Part shown: positions 11,880-23,842 of the stretch, piece after piece
Layout of the letters: every line of letters starts with the position of its first letter
How positions within the stretch are numbered: position 1 is the first letter of the stretch
Source of the DNA: Acanthaster planci
Lineage: Eukaryota > Echinodermata > Asteroidea > Valvatida > Acanthasteridae
DNA: 64,000 nucleotides
NCBI RefSeq assembly: GCF_001949145.1
Contig: NW_019091442.1
Coordinates: 328,178 to 392,177, forward strand
Reading direction: 5' to 3'
Program-made: the position numbers and the translations under genes
Notes under the pieces: generated by a model
The model's database searches: none
What the model was told of the DNA's origin: nothing
What the model saw: only the letters and a program-made list of their open reading frames with translations

Positions 11880-12020
11880 CACTGCACTCAACCTACCAAA
11901 ACAGTCACAAAATATGCAAATTCCTTTGCATTCGATTTTATTTGCTAAAAACTTGATCAACTGTAGTAAGCCCTCTAGGCCATGATGCATAGCGTAACCG
12001 CCGCCATGTTTGTCCTCCTT
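11880..12020 (+). repeat. Left terminal repeat of DIRS copy B
   Basis: Matches 53580-53720 in the same orientation and the reverse complement of 61270-61365. An intact right partner is missing for this copy. Confidence 0.7.
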
Positions 12021-12599
12021 AGTGTGATTCTTAAATACGTGTTAATTGTGGCATCTTCAAATTCTCAAGTTTTCTGCTTCGCTACATGTTCCTGTGTTAG
12101 TTTGATCAAATGTAACGTATTGTAATAAATTCATATTCCTTAATTTGATATGTTTTTCATGATTGAGTGTGTGTATTTATTGTTTATGTGGTATTTTCCT
12201 TTCTCTTTCTGTGTGTGCATTTTACATAGGCTCCACGTTGACTCTATGCTGTAGTAACACCGAGTATTTTACATAGGGTCAACGGGTGACCCCGAGTTGG
12301 TTGGGGATTTCGCAAGGTAGTGCGGCATTTTGTTCCGCAGTCCACCACCTTCCCAGTAGATATATAGGGTCAATGGGGCAACCACTCTCCCCTATAAACT
12401 GACAGGAGTTGGTCTGCAGGTATTGACTGGCATTGCACTCTATACTTGAGATTCTGCACTAACACCTACAGGCAGAACCATTCCTTGTCCAGTCTAGGGT
12501 TAGCCACACCACACCTCACTGGGACTGAGCTATAGAGCGGGCGGTATTCAAACGCTCAGTTCCCTCACCTCCACCATCACATCGCATCACTGTCAACGA

Positions 12600-13740
12600 T
12601 AGTGCACAGTGGCACTGCACTCAGGGCAAATATTTCCCCTGCTAGCTGGGTCTGGATGGTGCGAACATTTCCATGCCCAGCTCCTAAGCACCAAGGTCCA
12701 ACGGCAGCCTCTCCACTACCAGCGCCAACTGTAGATGATACCAGCCCCACTGGTATAGTTCACAAGACCAGGCAGGGGACGGCCCCAAGCCTCCTCCGCC
12801 AGCTACACTGACTGCCTCTCACCATGAGCTGCCGCCTTCAGACAACTGTCCCACCGGCATGCACAGGCGTGAGTTGGATGCTACCCTGCCAACACCCTGT
12901 TACCTCCTGGGGAGACCCCTGCAGAGACAACGCTGGGCTACGTGGGCACATCTCCACCCACATCCCAAACAACAGAACTGTTGTGAGGCATAGCCTGTCC
13001 CATTTATGTGGCATGACTCACAAGGTGGGACAGCCGTACGCCACCCATTCGCGGGCCCATCAAGCACCCCAGGCCTCAAACCACAGTCCTCCGTCACTCT
13101 TCATCAGGGGCATCTAGGTGTGGGTAGACTCTACACGCTACTGGACCACCCCTGCTGTGACTTCCGGTGCAGTCCTAGAGGAAAGAAGGCAGGCATGCAA
13201 GTATGATGCAGACAACAACCGTCAAGACCTCTGTTGACTGTATGTCGCTTCATCGTCAGGCCTATGCCTCTGCCTCGATCCAACCGCTCTTTGGGACATT
13301 TGTTGTGCAGTAGATACACTCCACTAGGCCGCCCTACATTGTCTTCTCAAGGAGTCTCCTGTGAATGCAAGCCCAGGTCAAGTAACTCAACGCTGACTGC
13401 AGCTCGAACAACAGCTACTATCACTACAGTAGAGTAAAATACTCCCATGCGGGAAACAAGGAAGTGTGCTATCCAGGCAACTCCCCACCATTATCTGGGG
13501 CTATACTGGTGAATACAACATGAGACTACATATGACCAGCATACCGTGTGCAATCTTCCCACCACTGGTGCCTGTCCACAAATGCCTGTGGTAGATGAGT
13601 CGACGCCTTACCTACAGACACCCCACCCCATCGAGCCCTCCCATCTGAGAGTTCATCATCGGGGGCACCCAGGTGTGAAACAACCAACAGCTATCTCCGG
13701 GCAGGCTCTCCTCCATCTCTTGGCCCTGCCTTGGTGATTA
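12600..13740 (+). pseudogene. Gag-like first ORF remnant of DIRS copy B
   Basis: This Pro/Ser/Thr/His-rich region is open over about 100 codons at a time in shifting frames. It lies between the DIRS leader and the pol region, where the first ORF sits. A short motif ('tcttcatcaggggcatctaggtgtg' near 13095; 'ttcatcatcgggggcacccaggtgtgaaaca' near 13655) recurs here and in copy C, showing tandem structure. No known domain is visible, so the gag assignment is from position and repeat sharing only. Confidence 0.45.
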
Positions 13741-14404
13741 CACCATTCGAATCAGCATCCGCGCCTCGGGTGTCCGAATTCTCCGAACTTCACATGCTGT
13801 CATAGATTCTACATGCTCATTTCACATAGTAGTCCCAGGCTTTTCAAGAGGTTCCCCAGTATTATATCTGCACATCTACACCCTCTTCAGCCTATAACAT
13901 GAGCGGTCTCCACATATTCCTCAGCATGGCCTCCTCATTCCCCACATATTGTCCAGACATGAGTTCCTCTAATGTTGGCATGTCCGAAGTCTATATATAC
14001 CGTTACTGTTATGACATCTGACAGCCTACTGTCAGTGCCTATTTTTCACAAGTGTGCCTCAGTTACTTTTTCCAGCTGCACCCTGCGTGAGTGAAATGAA
14101 GAGGCATGTTTGGCAAGGCTCTGTCTATTTCTCTATTTATTGCTTCCACTCATTGAGGTAGTTAATCAGGATACTTGTTTCTTGGAGAGACCTTCTATCT
14201 TCATACACTACTTCTTTGACTTACAATTTTTTCTTTCCTTCAGATGCATGTAGCTTGACTTGAATAATTCCCCGTGCATGCAGTGAAATGGCCTAAGTCC
14301 TCCAACCCAGGGACCCAATCTGCCACTCTGAATGTAGGACAAGGCTCATTTTTCAATTCTTCATGAATGCTTCAGCATCATTTTGCATGTCCTAAAATTA
14401 TAGA

Positions 14405-15500
14405 ATGGCCCTAAGGGCATCTACATGCAACTTAGCTAGTCTTCCAGGAATAACTCCTTGTTCGATGAAGGTGAAATCAAACCATCTCTATCTAGCCTAC
14501 GTGAAATCTATCTTTACCCTTGGAGTACCTTCCTTTTTGCAGGGATTTCTCCCTTGCTGTCCGGCCCCTACTTTCAGTCATACCAAAAAAGTCACCTCTA
14601 TCTTCAAGTTATTCAGAAACTAACCGGAAGCCACAATGTATTCGGAAGACAAACACTAGGACAATTTCTTGTCTCCCTTTCCATTGCCTCCCATCTCCAC
14701 ACCAGTCGAGTTCTGCTGTGCCCTCTTCTCAACCCTCATGGGCAGTACTGGAAGATGCAGACCCAAAGGGAATGTCAACAATGCGGCCTTTCCCTTGGGT
14801 CTGACACCAGTGACTACACCACTTCTCAAGTGGCCTCAATGCCTGAACTCATAGTACTAAGATTCTTGCAGGCATTTGGCCGCTCAGACAAATACCTGCG
14901 TCTGCCCTTTTCAGCTGACCACTCAGATTCATGCGTGCCCCTTTCCTTTGGCCCAACTCATGTTTGAACTCCAGTCTTCATTGATAACTATTAATCTGCA
15001 TTGGGTTCCTTCTACAGTAACTCAGCTGCTGTCAGATTCAACCCAGGTTTGTTGGTGGATCTAAAATCGTCTTATTTCACACCCCAGTCCACCTGTTGGA
15101 ATGCAGGAACCTCTGTCACTCTGTCAGTGTCTTTAAAGTCCTCACCTTGATAATTTTTACCACGTACTTTCACCAACTGGCCATTCCCACTATCGAACAC
15201 TTTGGCAACTGCCTCTTTGTGGGCGGAGAAAAGAAGGCAGAGAAATTACTGACCTCCCTGCCCCAACAGAACATGTAGTTGCTGATGTTCTACACCAGTC
15301 TTCCCTCTCTTATAGGTCACGTGACCCCTTTTTCTTTTCAGTAGGGTAGGGTTGCTCGTCCATGCACCCCTCCCTGATACCTATGATCGTGACAATTTGG
15401 CCAAAATTGGACAGAATAGATATCTTCTTTCATGCCATTTAGGCCTTTAAAAGCCTGGTGCCGCATTTATCCAGGCTTCTGGCATACACCTACAACAGTA
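14405..15500 (+). pseudogene. Presumed pol remnant of DIRS copy B
   Basis: A 169-codon open frame (14458-14967) and several overlapping ones occur where DIRS pol is expected, upstream of the recombinase fragment. I could not identify the reverse transcriptase or RNase H catalytic motifs with confidence. Treat this as a degenerate pol region assigned by position. Confidence 0.35.
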
Positions 15501-15689
15501 ATCAGTTCTCTGTTCATGGTGTTACAAACAGAGTGTGTTCCCAATTAAGTCACTGATGAATGCAGTAGCTGATTCTTCACTCCTTTGTAACTCAGAACTG
15601 CAGTCAGCAATAGCATGTAGCTACTGCCTGCAGTCACAGCTACCCACTGTGTTTCCTGCAGACAACTCTGACTGCCGGTGCTCTCTTCC

Positions 15690-15980
15690 TGGCGCGTTCA
15701 CTTAGTGTTCATTCCAACCTGTTCATACCCTGTTTGGACCATGGTGTGTCCTCGAGCCCTTCCATGGTTCTCCTTAGAATACTTTGTAGAGGCCTCATCG
15801 CCACACATACTGGTGAGGCTGGCTTTTCTACTTTCAGTAACTACTTCTTTCGTGGATTGTGGTCTGGTGATGGTATCCGTTACACATGGCTCTTCTGGGT
15901 AGTAATACCATGGCATCCTTCTCATCCACACCATGGGCTACTGCTCAAGCCCTATTCCCTCACACCTCTCTGACAAGACA
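15690..15980 (+). pseudogene. Tyrosine recombinase N-terminal fragment of DIRS copy B
   Basis: The frame reads PWFSLEYFVEASSPHILVRL, then AFLLSVTTSFVDCGLVMVSV. It lines up with copy C (about 21850-22010: SSSHTLVKLTFLLLATTSFW) and with the DIRS recombinase core (...LTxKTxFLLALAT). The second catalytic half is absent because the copy is cut soon after. Confidence 0.6.
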
Positions 15981-16060
15981 ACTTCAACGTTAATGTCATA
16001 GAGTACTCCTGCTCTCCTAATTACAAGCCTTGCTGTCCTGTCCCTAATCCTTTAATGATT

Positions 16061-17338
16061 TCTGTTTAGGATTAAAAGCTGAGAGGTACTTTGATTCTCC
16101 TCCTGCCAATTGTGCAATATGCACAATCAACTCTTTTCAGTGAATTGTAATAGGCACATGAGAAATTTGCAAATGTATCACTAGGAGACCCGACCCATAC
16201 AAATGTAGGGGAGGAATTTGCCAAGGATTGATGAAAGTGATAGAAAAGTGACTTTCCGAGAGACTAAGAAATGGGGTGGCCTATGATTTACAAATAATAA
16301 AAGTTCACTATCTAGGACTGTGGTATAACAATGATATTTGTTGACTCGAAAATGAACTCTATTTAAGAATCTTGATGTCATGGTATCTGCTGTTTCTCAA
16401 ATATTAGGTTCAGACAACTTACATCAGTAGGTTTGTTGGGTGAGTATAGAAATCATTACACTGGATGGCCTTCCTTGCAACTTGTTTTTCTTTGTCACTG
16501 AGATGGAGAGCCATGACCGCTATCAAGTACTTTTGCCCATTAGCACAAGTTGTATCATGTTTTGACTGTGAACTAGCATTGAGAATAGAAGTTGAATGCA
16601 GCAGATGATAGTTATTCGAGAGAAATGTTTGGAGATACTGCAACCAAATAAGTACAAAATTCTTTCAACTCATATATTAACAGGCACAAGGATATGGTTC
16701 CAAGAGCAGAAGATCACCTTTAAAGTCAGCAATAATGACTGCCTGATGACTTCTACTTAGTAGATAGTATCCAGTATTAATAACTGCTTTGGGTAGTTAA
16801 GACATGGAAAGTGAAAAATTGATGCTCATGAATGTAACTTCAACCACTTCTTGAGTGCACAGCTGCTGCAGCCGTTTCTTGAGGGCACAGCTACTGCATT
16901 TTTCTTCTTAACCCTCCATTGAATGGCTATGGATCAGTAGCACAGCAACAAAGGGTACACCCTGCCATCCAACATTGACATTACAGCAATCTGCCTCAAC
17001 ACCCATTGACCATTCTCAAAAGAAGACTCACTGCGTGCTTATGAAGTGTGTACTACACAACAATGCAATATTCATAGTTTCATGTACCAAAGTTTTTTTA
17101 ACTGATCCAGGGTAGTATACTAATTGGCATTCACTGTGAAGATTGACTGTTTTTACTTTAAGCTCATGCAAAGGGAAAACCAGAGAAACTCTATAGAGAA
17201 AAAAATTGGAACTTAAAACATAACCGAAATTGCTGATTTAGCCTGAATCAGCATGTTAAAGGGCGCCTTGAGGTGCTCTTTAAAAGAAATTACAGTCTCC
17301 TTGTTCTGAATATCATATACGTTAAATGTTGCCACATC
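16061..17338. other. No gene recognised
   Basis: AT-rich sequence. Short open frames on both strands show no conserved motif. Confidence 0.5.
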
Positions 17339-17346
17339 ATTATAGC

Positions 17347-17643
17347 TAGGGACCAACCGATGGAGGTTTTAACTGGCGATTCATTGTCCGATGTTTTAAT
17401 CAGAACATAGGCCAATGTCTGATCTGAGATTTTTACGGAACAAAACTCAGTTTGTATTTATGCTCAAATAAAAAATACGAAATTTTGTTTGCCAAAACTT
17501 AGTGCAGAGTATAATCCTTTCTTCAAGTTAACATCGGCACTCATATCGAAAAGAAAGATCAAATTTTCCCGATCCAATGTTTTGCTGATGTTGCCGAACA
17601 TCAGCCTGATCCAGTGTCCAATCCGATCATTGGTTGATCCCTA
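17347..17643. mobile_element. hAT-type MITE (297 bp) with exact 8-bp target duplication
   Basis: The ends are TAGGGACCAACCGATG and, reverse-complemented, TAGGGATCAACCAATG, which match at all but two positions. The flanks are the identical 8-mer ATTATAGC (17339-17346 and 17644-17651). The TAGGGAxxxACCGAT start is common among non-autonomous hAT elements. There is no coding capacity, so it would have been moved by a transposase elsewhere in the genome. Confidence 0.9.
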
Positions 17644-17651
17644 ATTATAGC

Positions 17652-19256
17652 CTATTCAGATCCTGAAATTCAAACCTTTTGAAAGTCACTACACCCTAGT
17701 ATAGATGGCACTATTAAAACTTTTTACTTTAAAGGTATTTTGAATGCTGTAATTCATTGCTGAATTTCTATAAAATAAGTGATTTTATTTCTCCTACATA
17801 ATAAAAGGTAATTTTTTGAATTACAAACATAAATTATCAGCAGATTTTGAGTGTGTCTTCCCATAGATACAATCTTTTTTCCATGTACCATATAAAATTC
17901 AAGCAGTGGAACAGGCTTTAGCATAGGTCATTATTAAACCTATTTTAATCAATTCGAACATGGCCCTTTTTGGTTTGGCTTCGCAAATTCCTTGATTAAA
18001 AATTACAAATAACAAGCCATCTTCCTAATCATGTTATTTTGAACTTGAACCACTTCATGGGGGGCATTTTTCAATGTTGATGATGCTGGGCCAGCATGAC
18101 TATCATTTTGTCCGTTTTAAAAAACCTTCAAAAATTCATTATTCCATTTAACGGTCGTTTATAGCCGCACCAAGTGATCTGTAGGCACTACTCTAAGTTG
18201 ACAGGTAACCTTCATTGACACCCTAGTATTTCAGCCAGGCCCAGCAGCCTTGTAAACAGAGCCCAGATTGTGCGGTGTTGTATAGTTGTCTTTTGTTCAN
18301 NNNNNNNNNNNNNNNNNNNNNNNNNNNNNNNNNNNNNNNNNNNNNNNNNNNNNNNNNNNNNNNNNNNNNATCGCTGCAGTGGTGGAGCGCTTTTGTCCCC
18401 GGTGGTAATCCGTTCGCTCTCAATGCCCCAAGCCCTGGTATATGGTTTCTCAAAACAAGGCTGGATTATCACCACTTCTGAGAGTGAAAACTGTTGGTAA
18501 TGCCCAGTAGCCTGGTCTTTTGTTCGGAGTACAGTCTTTTGTTCCTGGGCCCTGTTTCCTTTGTCCGAGTTCGGAGACCCTGGCCACCCATATAAACCAT
18601 ACGTCTCTGATCCCGGAGTCCCCGGCAGGAAGTGGTTAAGGTCTCTGTGTGGTGTACTGATCACAGCTGTGCTCTGCTGTGTTGCCTGTTAAATTTTTAT
18701 AAATTTTGTGGAGAAGCTAAAGGGTATATTGCCGGCAGATCTTAAATGTTTAAGACTTGATCTGGAGGATGGATGCTGGTTTATTGCCCAAGCTGAAGAC
18801 GAGGGACATTAACAGCATCCGTTCTTCTGAGCCAGTCCAACAAATGTTTAAGACCAGCTATGCACACATTTATTTCCATTTATGAACACCATTTGAATCA
18901 GAAAGTCACAAATATTCTAGAATACTAACAATATTTGTTCAATAGTTTTACTTCATTTTTTCATACGGCCACACATAATGGTATGTACCTTTTGCAAGTT
19001 ATTACAAATAGCCTTTTTATATGGAGATTGACATGAATCCTACCGTGTGAGGTGGTACAGAATGCAACAAGCCATTATTGTGTGAATGTGGGACTCGAAA
19101 ATTGCTGCCTTTGGTAGTATTGTGCAAGCATCACTGTTGATTGTAAATATTTCAGCAGTACATGAGGAAAAAGGGGACAGATTTCTAAGGAGTCTGACAT
19201 TCATGTGAAATGGATAAAGGTATTTAGGATCAACTAGCCAGTGCTTTATCATAGGA
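17652..19256. other. No gene recognised; contains a 70-base assembly gap
   Basis: Ns run from 18300 to 18369. The sequence on both sides of the gap (about 18200-18670) is more GC-rich than its surroundings, with a TATA-like 'cccatataaacc' near 18588, and may belong to an LTR-type element, but ends with a target duplication were not convincing. Open frames that cross the Ns are artefacts. Confidence 0.5.
18300..18369. other. Assembly gap (70 N)
   Basis: Run of N; no statement is possible about its content. Confidence 1.
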
Positions 19257-19483
19257 GAGTGTGAGAGAGTCTGCTAATGAATACCTACCCAAACAGTCGC
19301 TATATTTGCCATTTCCTTTGTGCCTTTGATAATTTATTCCTTTTTTTCTTTGTGCCATTGATAACTGATGTGTCTTTTGGCATTTTGGATTATTTCAGTT
19401 TCCGTTCTTGCTCCACCTTCCTGTGGTAACCTGATCAACTGTGACATATAAATAGTAAAGTGTAGTTCTTGGATATATAAACA

Positions 19484-19620
19484 GTAAAATCTCAATAACT
19501 CAAAATCGGTTAACTTGAAACTCCGCTTAACTAATAAATAAATAATTCCCGCCGAAAGAATAGGCTTTTATGTACAAAAAGATATCCGTAACTCGGACTG
19601 CTCATGTTGCCGGATTCATT
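19484..19620 (+). mobile_element. Pogo/Tigger-like terminal fragment
   Basis: The sequence CAGTAAAATCTCAATAACTC, followed by 'cggttaacttgaaactccgcttaac', closely resembles the ends of pogo/Tigger DNA transposons (CAGTAAAACCTCGATAACTCGAA...). Later 'atatccgtaactcggact' continues the pattern. No opposite end was found, so it is a fragment inserted in DIRS copy C. Confidence 0.5.
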
Positions 19621-19959
19621 TACCACGAAGGTTTTGTGTAGCAGATCCAAAAGAACCTGCCGCCAAAATACTTCCAGAAAGTGTAAACATAATGCGGGTC
19701 TAGTTATGAATCATTTCTGACACACACACTTCGTCTTTTCACACCAGAACCCTTGCAAGCGGGCTCATTGTAGCCAGTGCGTCGGCGGGCCAACTGATGG
19801 CTCTTTGCGGTGGCTGCGGCAATGCAATGATCTTGTGTGCTGCACGCGCCACACGTACGGAATACCTGTTGCCAATTACCCATTCCAGGGAGAGAGAGCG
19901 AAGGCCTGGCAAGTGATGACAAAACAAAAGTAGTCTACCGCGTTCAACCACTCCACCTT

Positions 19960-20745
19960 CAGTGTGGCTAACTGAGGCACACCTACCGGCCCAACAGCCA
20001 CTTCACACATCAACCCACCAACATCCAAAACCTCTTCTCCACGGGCACCTAGGCATGAAACAGAGAATAGTGCTACCAGGGCCAACTCCCCATGACTCTC
20101 AGGAGCTATCCCGATAAATGTGCCATTGGACTACAGATCCACACCATGCCCACACTGTAGCCCGCCGAGATGCAGGGCTACTAACCAAGCTGGTGTTGCC
20201 TCAGTCCCCAACCATGCCATGCCTGCATGAAAAATGCAGCCTACCTTCCGGGCCAGAGAGACCACAGACCCCATGGCAGATGTCCAGGCTGGAGAGAGCG
20301 AAAGCCTAGAGAGAGAGGAGAGGAATCCTAACTGTGTACAACAATTCCACCACAGCTAACGGCTCACTGAGGCCTGCTGGGAGGCAAGTCCATGCCTCAC
20401 CCGCTGACTTAAGCAGCAGCTACATGCTTAAAGCCCACCAACATCCGAGTCTTCTTCATCATGAGTATTTAAGCATGGACCAGACAAAAGCATTCCCTTG
20501 GCCTACTCCCTTTGTTGCTGCCCTGGTAAATGTTCCATCGGGCTGCAGATCCAACGCCGCATCTCCATTATTGCTTACCAAGACATCTCCCACTGCTAGC
20601 AGTAGGCTCACTAAGACCTGCGGGGAGACAAGTCAACGGCTCACCCGCCAACCCAAACGTTCACCACCGCTAAGGGAAATTCCAGATCTGTCCCTACTCA
20701 TGCCCAATTTATGTAGGTGTGGTCCTCTACCCCTCTTGGGGCTGT
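19960..20745 (+). repeat. Degenerate tandem repeat in the gag-like region of DIRS copy C
   Basis: The unit, roughly 'ggctcact(g/a)aggcctg..ggga(g)(g/a)caagtc', then 'ctcacccgc' and 'ccaccaacatcc.a..cttcttcatc', recurs near 19970, 20355 and 20600, with related blocks in copy B (about 13030 and 13600). The reading frames are Pro/Ser/His-rich without a known domain. Repetition of the first ORF is thus shared by several DIRS copies here. Confidence 0.5.
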
Positions 20746-21829
20746 AGCACACAAGCATAACACTTCTTTGGCCTGATGACAAGCCTAGTTGACCTGGTAC
20801 CCCTTTACCATCTTCATAATGAGGCCCCTCCAGCCCACTTACTAATGTTCTTCCGGCCAAAATGTGACCTGATCGATCTCTCAGTTTTCATCATCTGGTC
20901 ACAACTTTGCCGGCAGCTGATACAGAACCATCTGGTTTAAGACCTCCCTCTCCTAAAGATGGATCCTTAGGTGATGTGACTTTCTACTGATCTGTCCCAA
21001 TTTGCATTCAGTACTTCCTTTCCTGACCTTCTAGTGTCTCAGAGATAGGGGTGTCTCAGTTACTGGAAAGTCTCTTCAACATTCTCAAACTCAAGCGACG
21101 TTCAGTGCGATTCATCACTCTTGTATAACTGTTGGGATAAAGCTGTCCTGTTTGATCAGACAATTGTCCCCAAGGGCATTGGATTCTGGGATCTACCTGA
21201 AGGCAACCTATGTCCTGACTGCCAACATTACAATTCTTTTGCAGATATGCCCTCTCCAAGAAAGATTCACCCGACAGAGGAGACTCTGCATCACAATGTG
21301 GCCGAGTTAATCTTCACTGGTAATTGACAGTTCATATATTGAACTTTTGCCCACAACAGAGAATGTTCGGCTGTTGGTGTTCTACACCTGGTTCCCTCAC
21401 CTACAAGCCTAGGCAACAGACATCCTCCCTTCATTTGGGAAGGGTTACTTGCCTATGTGCCTACCCTTCCTCCCAAAAATTTTGTCTGAGCTGTTCAGGT
21501 GCATTGCTATGGTCTTCTCCTCACTCTGTTCTGGCTTCACCAGCCCTGGTGCCTCAATCAACCAGACTGCTAGTATTAGTCTATCTCAACAGATTATAAC
21601 TTTCTATGTTATGGGGGGTTGGTCATGGTGTGGCTGCAAATGAAACATCTATAACCACAACAGCCAACTTTCTTTCTTGTTTCTACTTTGCTCAGAACAA
21701 CAGTTAGCATTCATACGCAACTACCATTCTGTTGTCAGAGCTACCTACTGTAGTTGTCTCTAATGGCTCCCTTCGGACAACACTGCCCCCGGGTACTCTC
21801 CGCTTGGCATATTCATTGAGCATTATCCT

Positions 21830-22340
21830 TCGAGACAGCCTATTCCCTATTGGGACCTGTCTTGCGTCCTCAAGCTCTTCAAAGGTCCTCCCTCTGAGCC
21901 TTTCACCGAGGCCTCATCATCACACACCTTGGTAAAGCTGACCTTTCTACTTCTAGCAACCACTTCATTCTGGGACAGTGGATTGCCGATGGTATCCATC
22001 ACAGATGGTCTCATCGGATGATAACACCATGGCAGCTATTTCATCCCAGCCCTAGGCTGACTGGTACTATTTCTCTTCTTGCATCATTGCTCCCGATATA
22101 CCTCATCAAACAGTAATCAGAGACTAAAGGGCTAGTTGAGATTCTTTGGTCATTAAGTTCACCTGTCCCGAATGGCTGACCTTCCAAGATGACAAATCCG
22201 GCCACCCTATCACAGTTCATGACATTAGAACATTATCCACCTTGCAGACATACCTTGGCAGTGTATTTTTGGAAGATATCTGCAGAGCAGCATGCTGGAA
22301 AACATTCATCATTCACCTCATGCTACCTCAATTAAGTCTT
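21830..22340 (+). pseudogene. Tyrosine recombinase remnant of DIRS copy C
   Basis: The first part aligns with the WDLS.VL...FEP...LT.K..FLLALAT core (here WDLSCVLKLFKGPPSEPF, then FLLLATTSFW). The second part retains H-x-x-R as HDIRTLSTL, followed by GSVFLEDICRAACWKT, equivalent to the GVPxEEIxKAACWKT block of copy A. The H-x-x-R signature is part of the catalytic set of tyrosine recombinases. Stops and a frame change separate the parts, so the enzyme is inactive. Confidence 0.7.
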
Positions 22341-22532
22341 GCAATGAGTTCTTTTATGGTGAGACAATGTCACCAGGACCAAGAGAACCCACACTGGGTG
22401 AGCTATCCCCGCTGCATCTAATGACCTCCTCCTTTCTTAGGTGGGTATTCTTCATTCTACATTCTTCCTCACTTTACGTGTGTCCTTGCCAACCCTCTTC
22501 CAGAGTATGTTGTTACTCTGCAAATATAGAAA

Positions 22533-22613
22533 CTGTTTGGGTAGGATGAACGCAATGGACTCCTTCCCCACAGTTGTGTAGGAGAGTCTGTTAATGAATA
22601 CCTACCCAAACAG
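22533..22613. repeat. Internal complementary region of DIRS copy C
   Basis: CTGTTTGGGTAGG (22533-22545) and its exact reverse complement CCTACCCAAACAG (22601-22613) flank a short central segment that also copies the element's end ('gagagtctgttaatgaatac'). The same arrangement is seen in copy A at 61104-61180. This is the expected DIRS circle-junction template. Confidence 0.75.
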
Positions 22614-22719
22614 TGGATGCCCTCCCATCTTCCCTACTCTGGCTTGGACCTTGTGCTCCGAAAAAGAAGGCTGAACGTGGCGCCAGTGGAGCTATGCATT
22701 GAGATAATAGAAGGCGCAC

Positions 22720-22822
22720 TACAGTTGATCAAGTTTTAGCAAGTAAAATGAGGTGCTAAAAAATTGCAAACGTAGTGACTGTTTTGTCAGGTTTTTGTTA
22801 GCAGACTCTCCCACACGACTGT
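22720..22822 (-). repeat. Right inverted terminal repeat of DIRS copy C
   Basis: Reverse complement of the left end at 19257-19320 with scattered mismatches; it contains the family core 'gcgcactacagttgatcaag'. Confidence 0.7.
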
Positions 22823-22825
22823 AGG

Positions 22826-23840
22826 GGAGGAGACCAGCCACATGTAGAAATGACTAAATTTTCACAGATACTCATAAATAACTATTGAAAAGGTCCTTTT
22901 TACTTTTTTACGATTGGTTTTTTTTTTTGCTTTTCTGCATAGTACGCTGTGTGGTAAAGGCTTTGTTTTTCTATTTTTTTCTCCCTTCTTGTTGGTCTTC
23001 CCCCACTTTTTCTTGTCACCTCTTTGGGCATTGAAGTCATTTGACTTTGAAACTTAATACACTTAAGTAATTTATAGCAAGGACGTCTTCCAAAACATGA
23101 CATCATAATGACGTCATCACCTGATTTATTGTGGAATTTATAATATTTGATATTTTTTAACACATTTTTCAACAGCAAGACTAGGGCTCTTTTTTTGGAT
23201 TAGACTCAAGACATATTAGGTCTACACTTGGTCCTGAAAGTAGACGTAGTCCAGGAAAAAAATTGTCGTCATGATTTCCTCACGTGTCACGTGACATGGC
23301 GTTTAGGTGAAGATTTCAGAGGCCTATATCTCCTAAAGAACAAGTCCCATTGGGTTGAAACTTTGCAAATATTTCGAAAGGTTAATGAATTTGCAGTGAA
23401 ATTCAACTGTTATTACATACATGTAGACTGGTAGACAAAGATTTTAATGTTGAAGTAATGCCAATTACAAAAAAAGACAAATAAATACCGAAAAACTAAA
23501 GAGAATCACCAGATCAATCAGTCAATCAATCAATCAATCAATCAATCAAATCTTGCCCCCAAAAAGGTGTATCTCAAATACGAGCATTCACAAGTATTAC
23601 CTAATTCAAATTACTGTATAAGGGATACGAATCAATTCCAATCACCGGGTTTTTTTCTTGTTGTTGGAATTACTGACAAAAACAAGTCTTCAATTCTTTT
23701 TTTTCACTGTCCAATCACCAAAATAGTTTCCTTCTATATAATTAAATAAATGATAGAATCATACAGTTAACCAAGGTGAGGACTTTCAGTTGTCAGCTTG
23801 CAGTCACTACGAGTGGCAGCACTGTTGTCACTGTACTGAT
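22826..23840. other. No gene recognised; dispersed repeat pieces and a microsatellite
   Basis: Around 23270-23390 a single reverse-oriented unit of the 147-bp family is visible ('tcacgtgacatgg...cctatatctcctaaagaacaagtcccattgggttgaaactttgcaaat'). Nothing else recognisable was found. Confidence 0.5.
23513..23550. repeat. (CAAT)n microsatellite
   Basis: About nine CAAT/TCAA units, with one early interruption (cagtcaat). Confidence 0.9.
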
Positions 23841-23842
23841 GT

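Larger units (their letters stand above)
11880..16060 (+). mobile_element. Truncated DIRS-like retrotransposon (copy B)
   Basis: The left end (11880-12020) matches the left end of copy A (53590-53720): 'acctaccaaaacagtcacaaaatatgcaaa' then 'ttgatcaactgtagt...ccctctag'. The leader at about 12265-12420 resembles that at about 54040-54160 of copy A ('gggtcaacgggtgaccccgagttggttgggg'). A proline-rich gag-like region follows (about 12600-13740) and a recombinase fragment (15690-15980). The order and strand equal those of copy A. No right terminal repeat or internal complementary region follows 16060, so the 3' end appears lost. Confidence 0.7.
19257..22825 (+). mobile_element. Shortened DIRS-like retrotransposon (copy C)
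   Basis: The left end (about 19257-19320, 'gagagtctgctaatgaatacctacccaaacagtcgct') is the inverted match of the right end (about 22720-22822), whose reverse complement reads 'gagagtctgctaacaaaaacctgacaaaacagtcact'. Inside are a repeated gag-like region, pol remnants, a recombinase (about 21830-22340) and an internal complementary region (22533-22613). At 3.6 kb it is under half the length of copy A, so much of pol is missing. A pogo-like fragment lies near its left end. Frames are broken throughout. Confidence 0.75.

Noticed and set aside
18180-18660. Possible solo LTR with 'tgatc' flanks
   Set aside because: The right end would not finish with CA and the gap hides the middle; the match could be chance.
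18212-18664. 150-codon minus-strand ORF around 18.3 kb
   Set aside because: It crosses the 70-N gap; the readable parts have no conserved motif.
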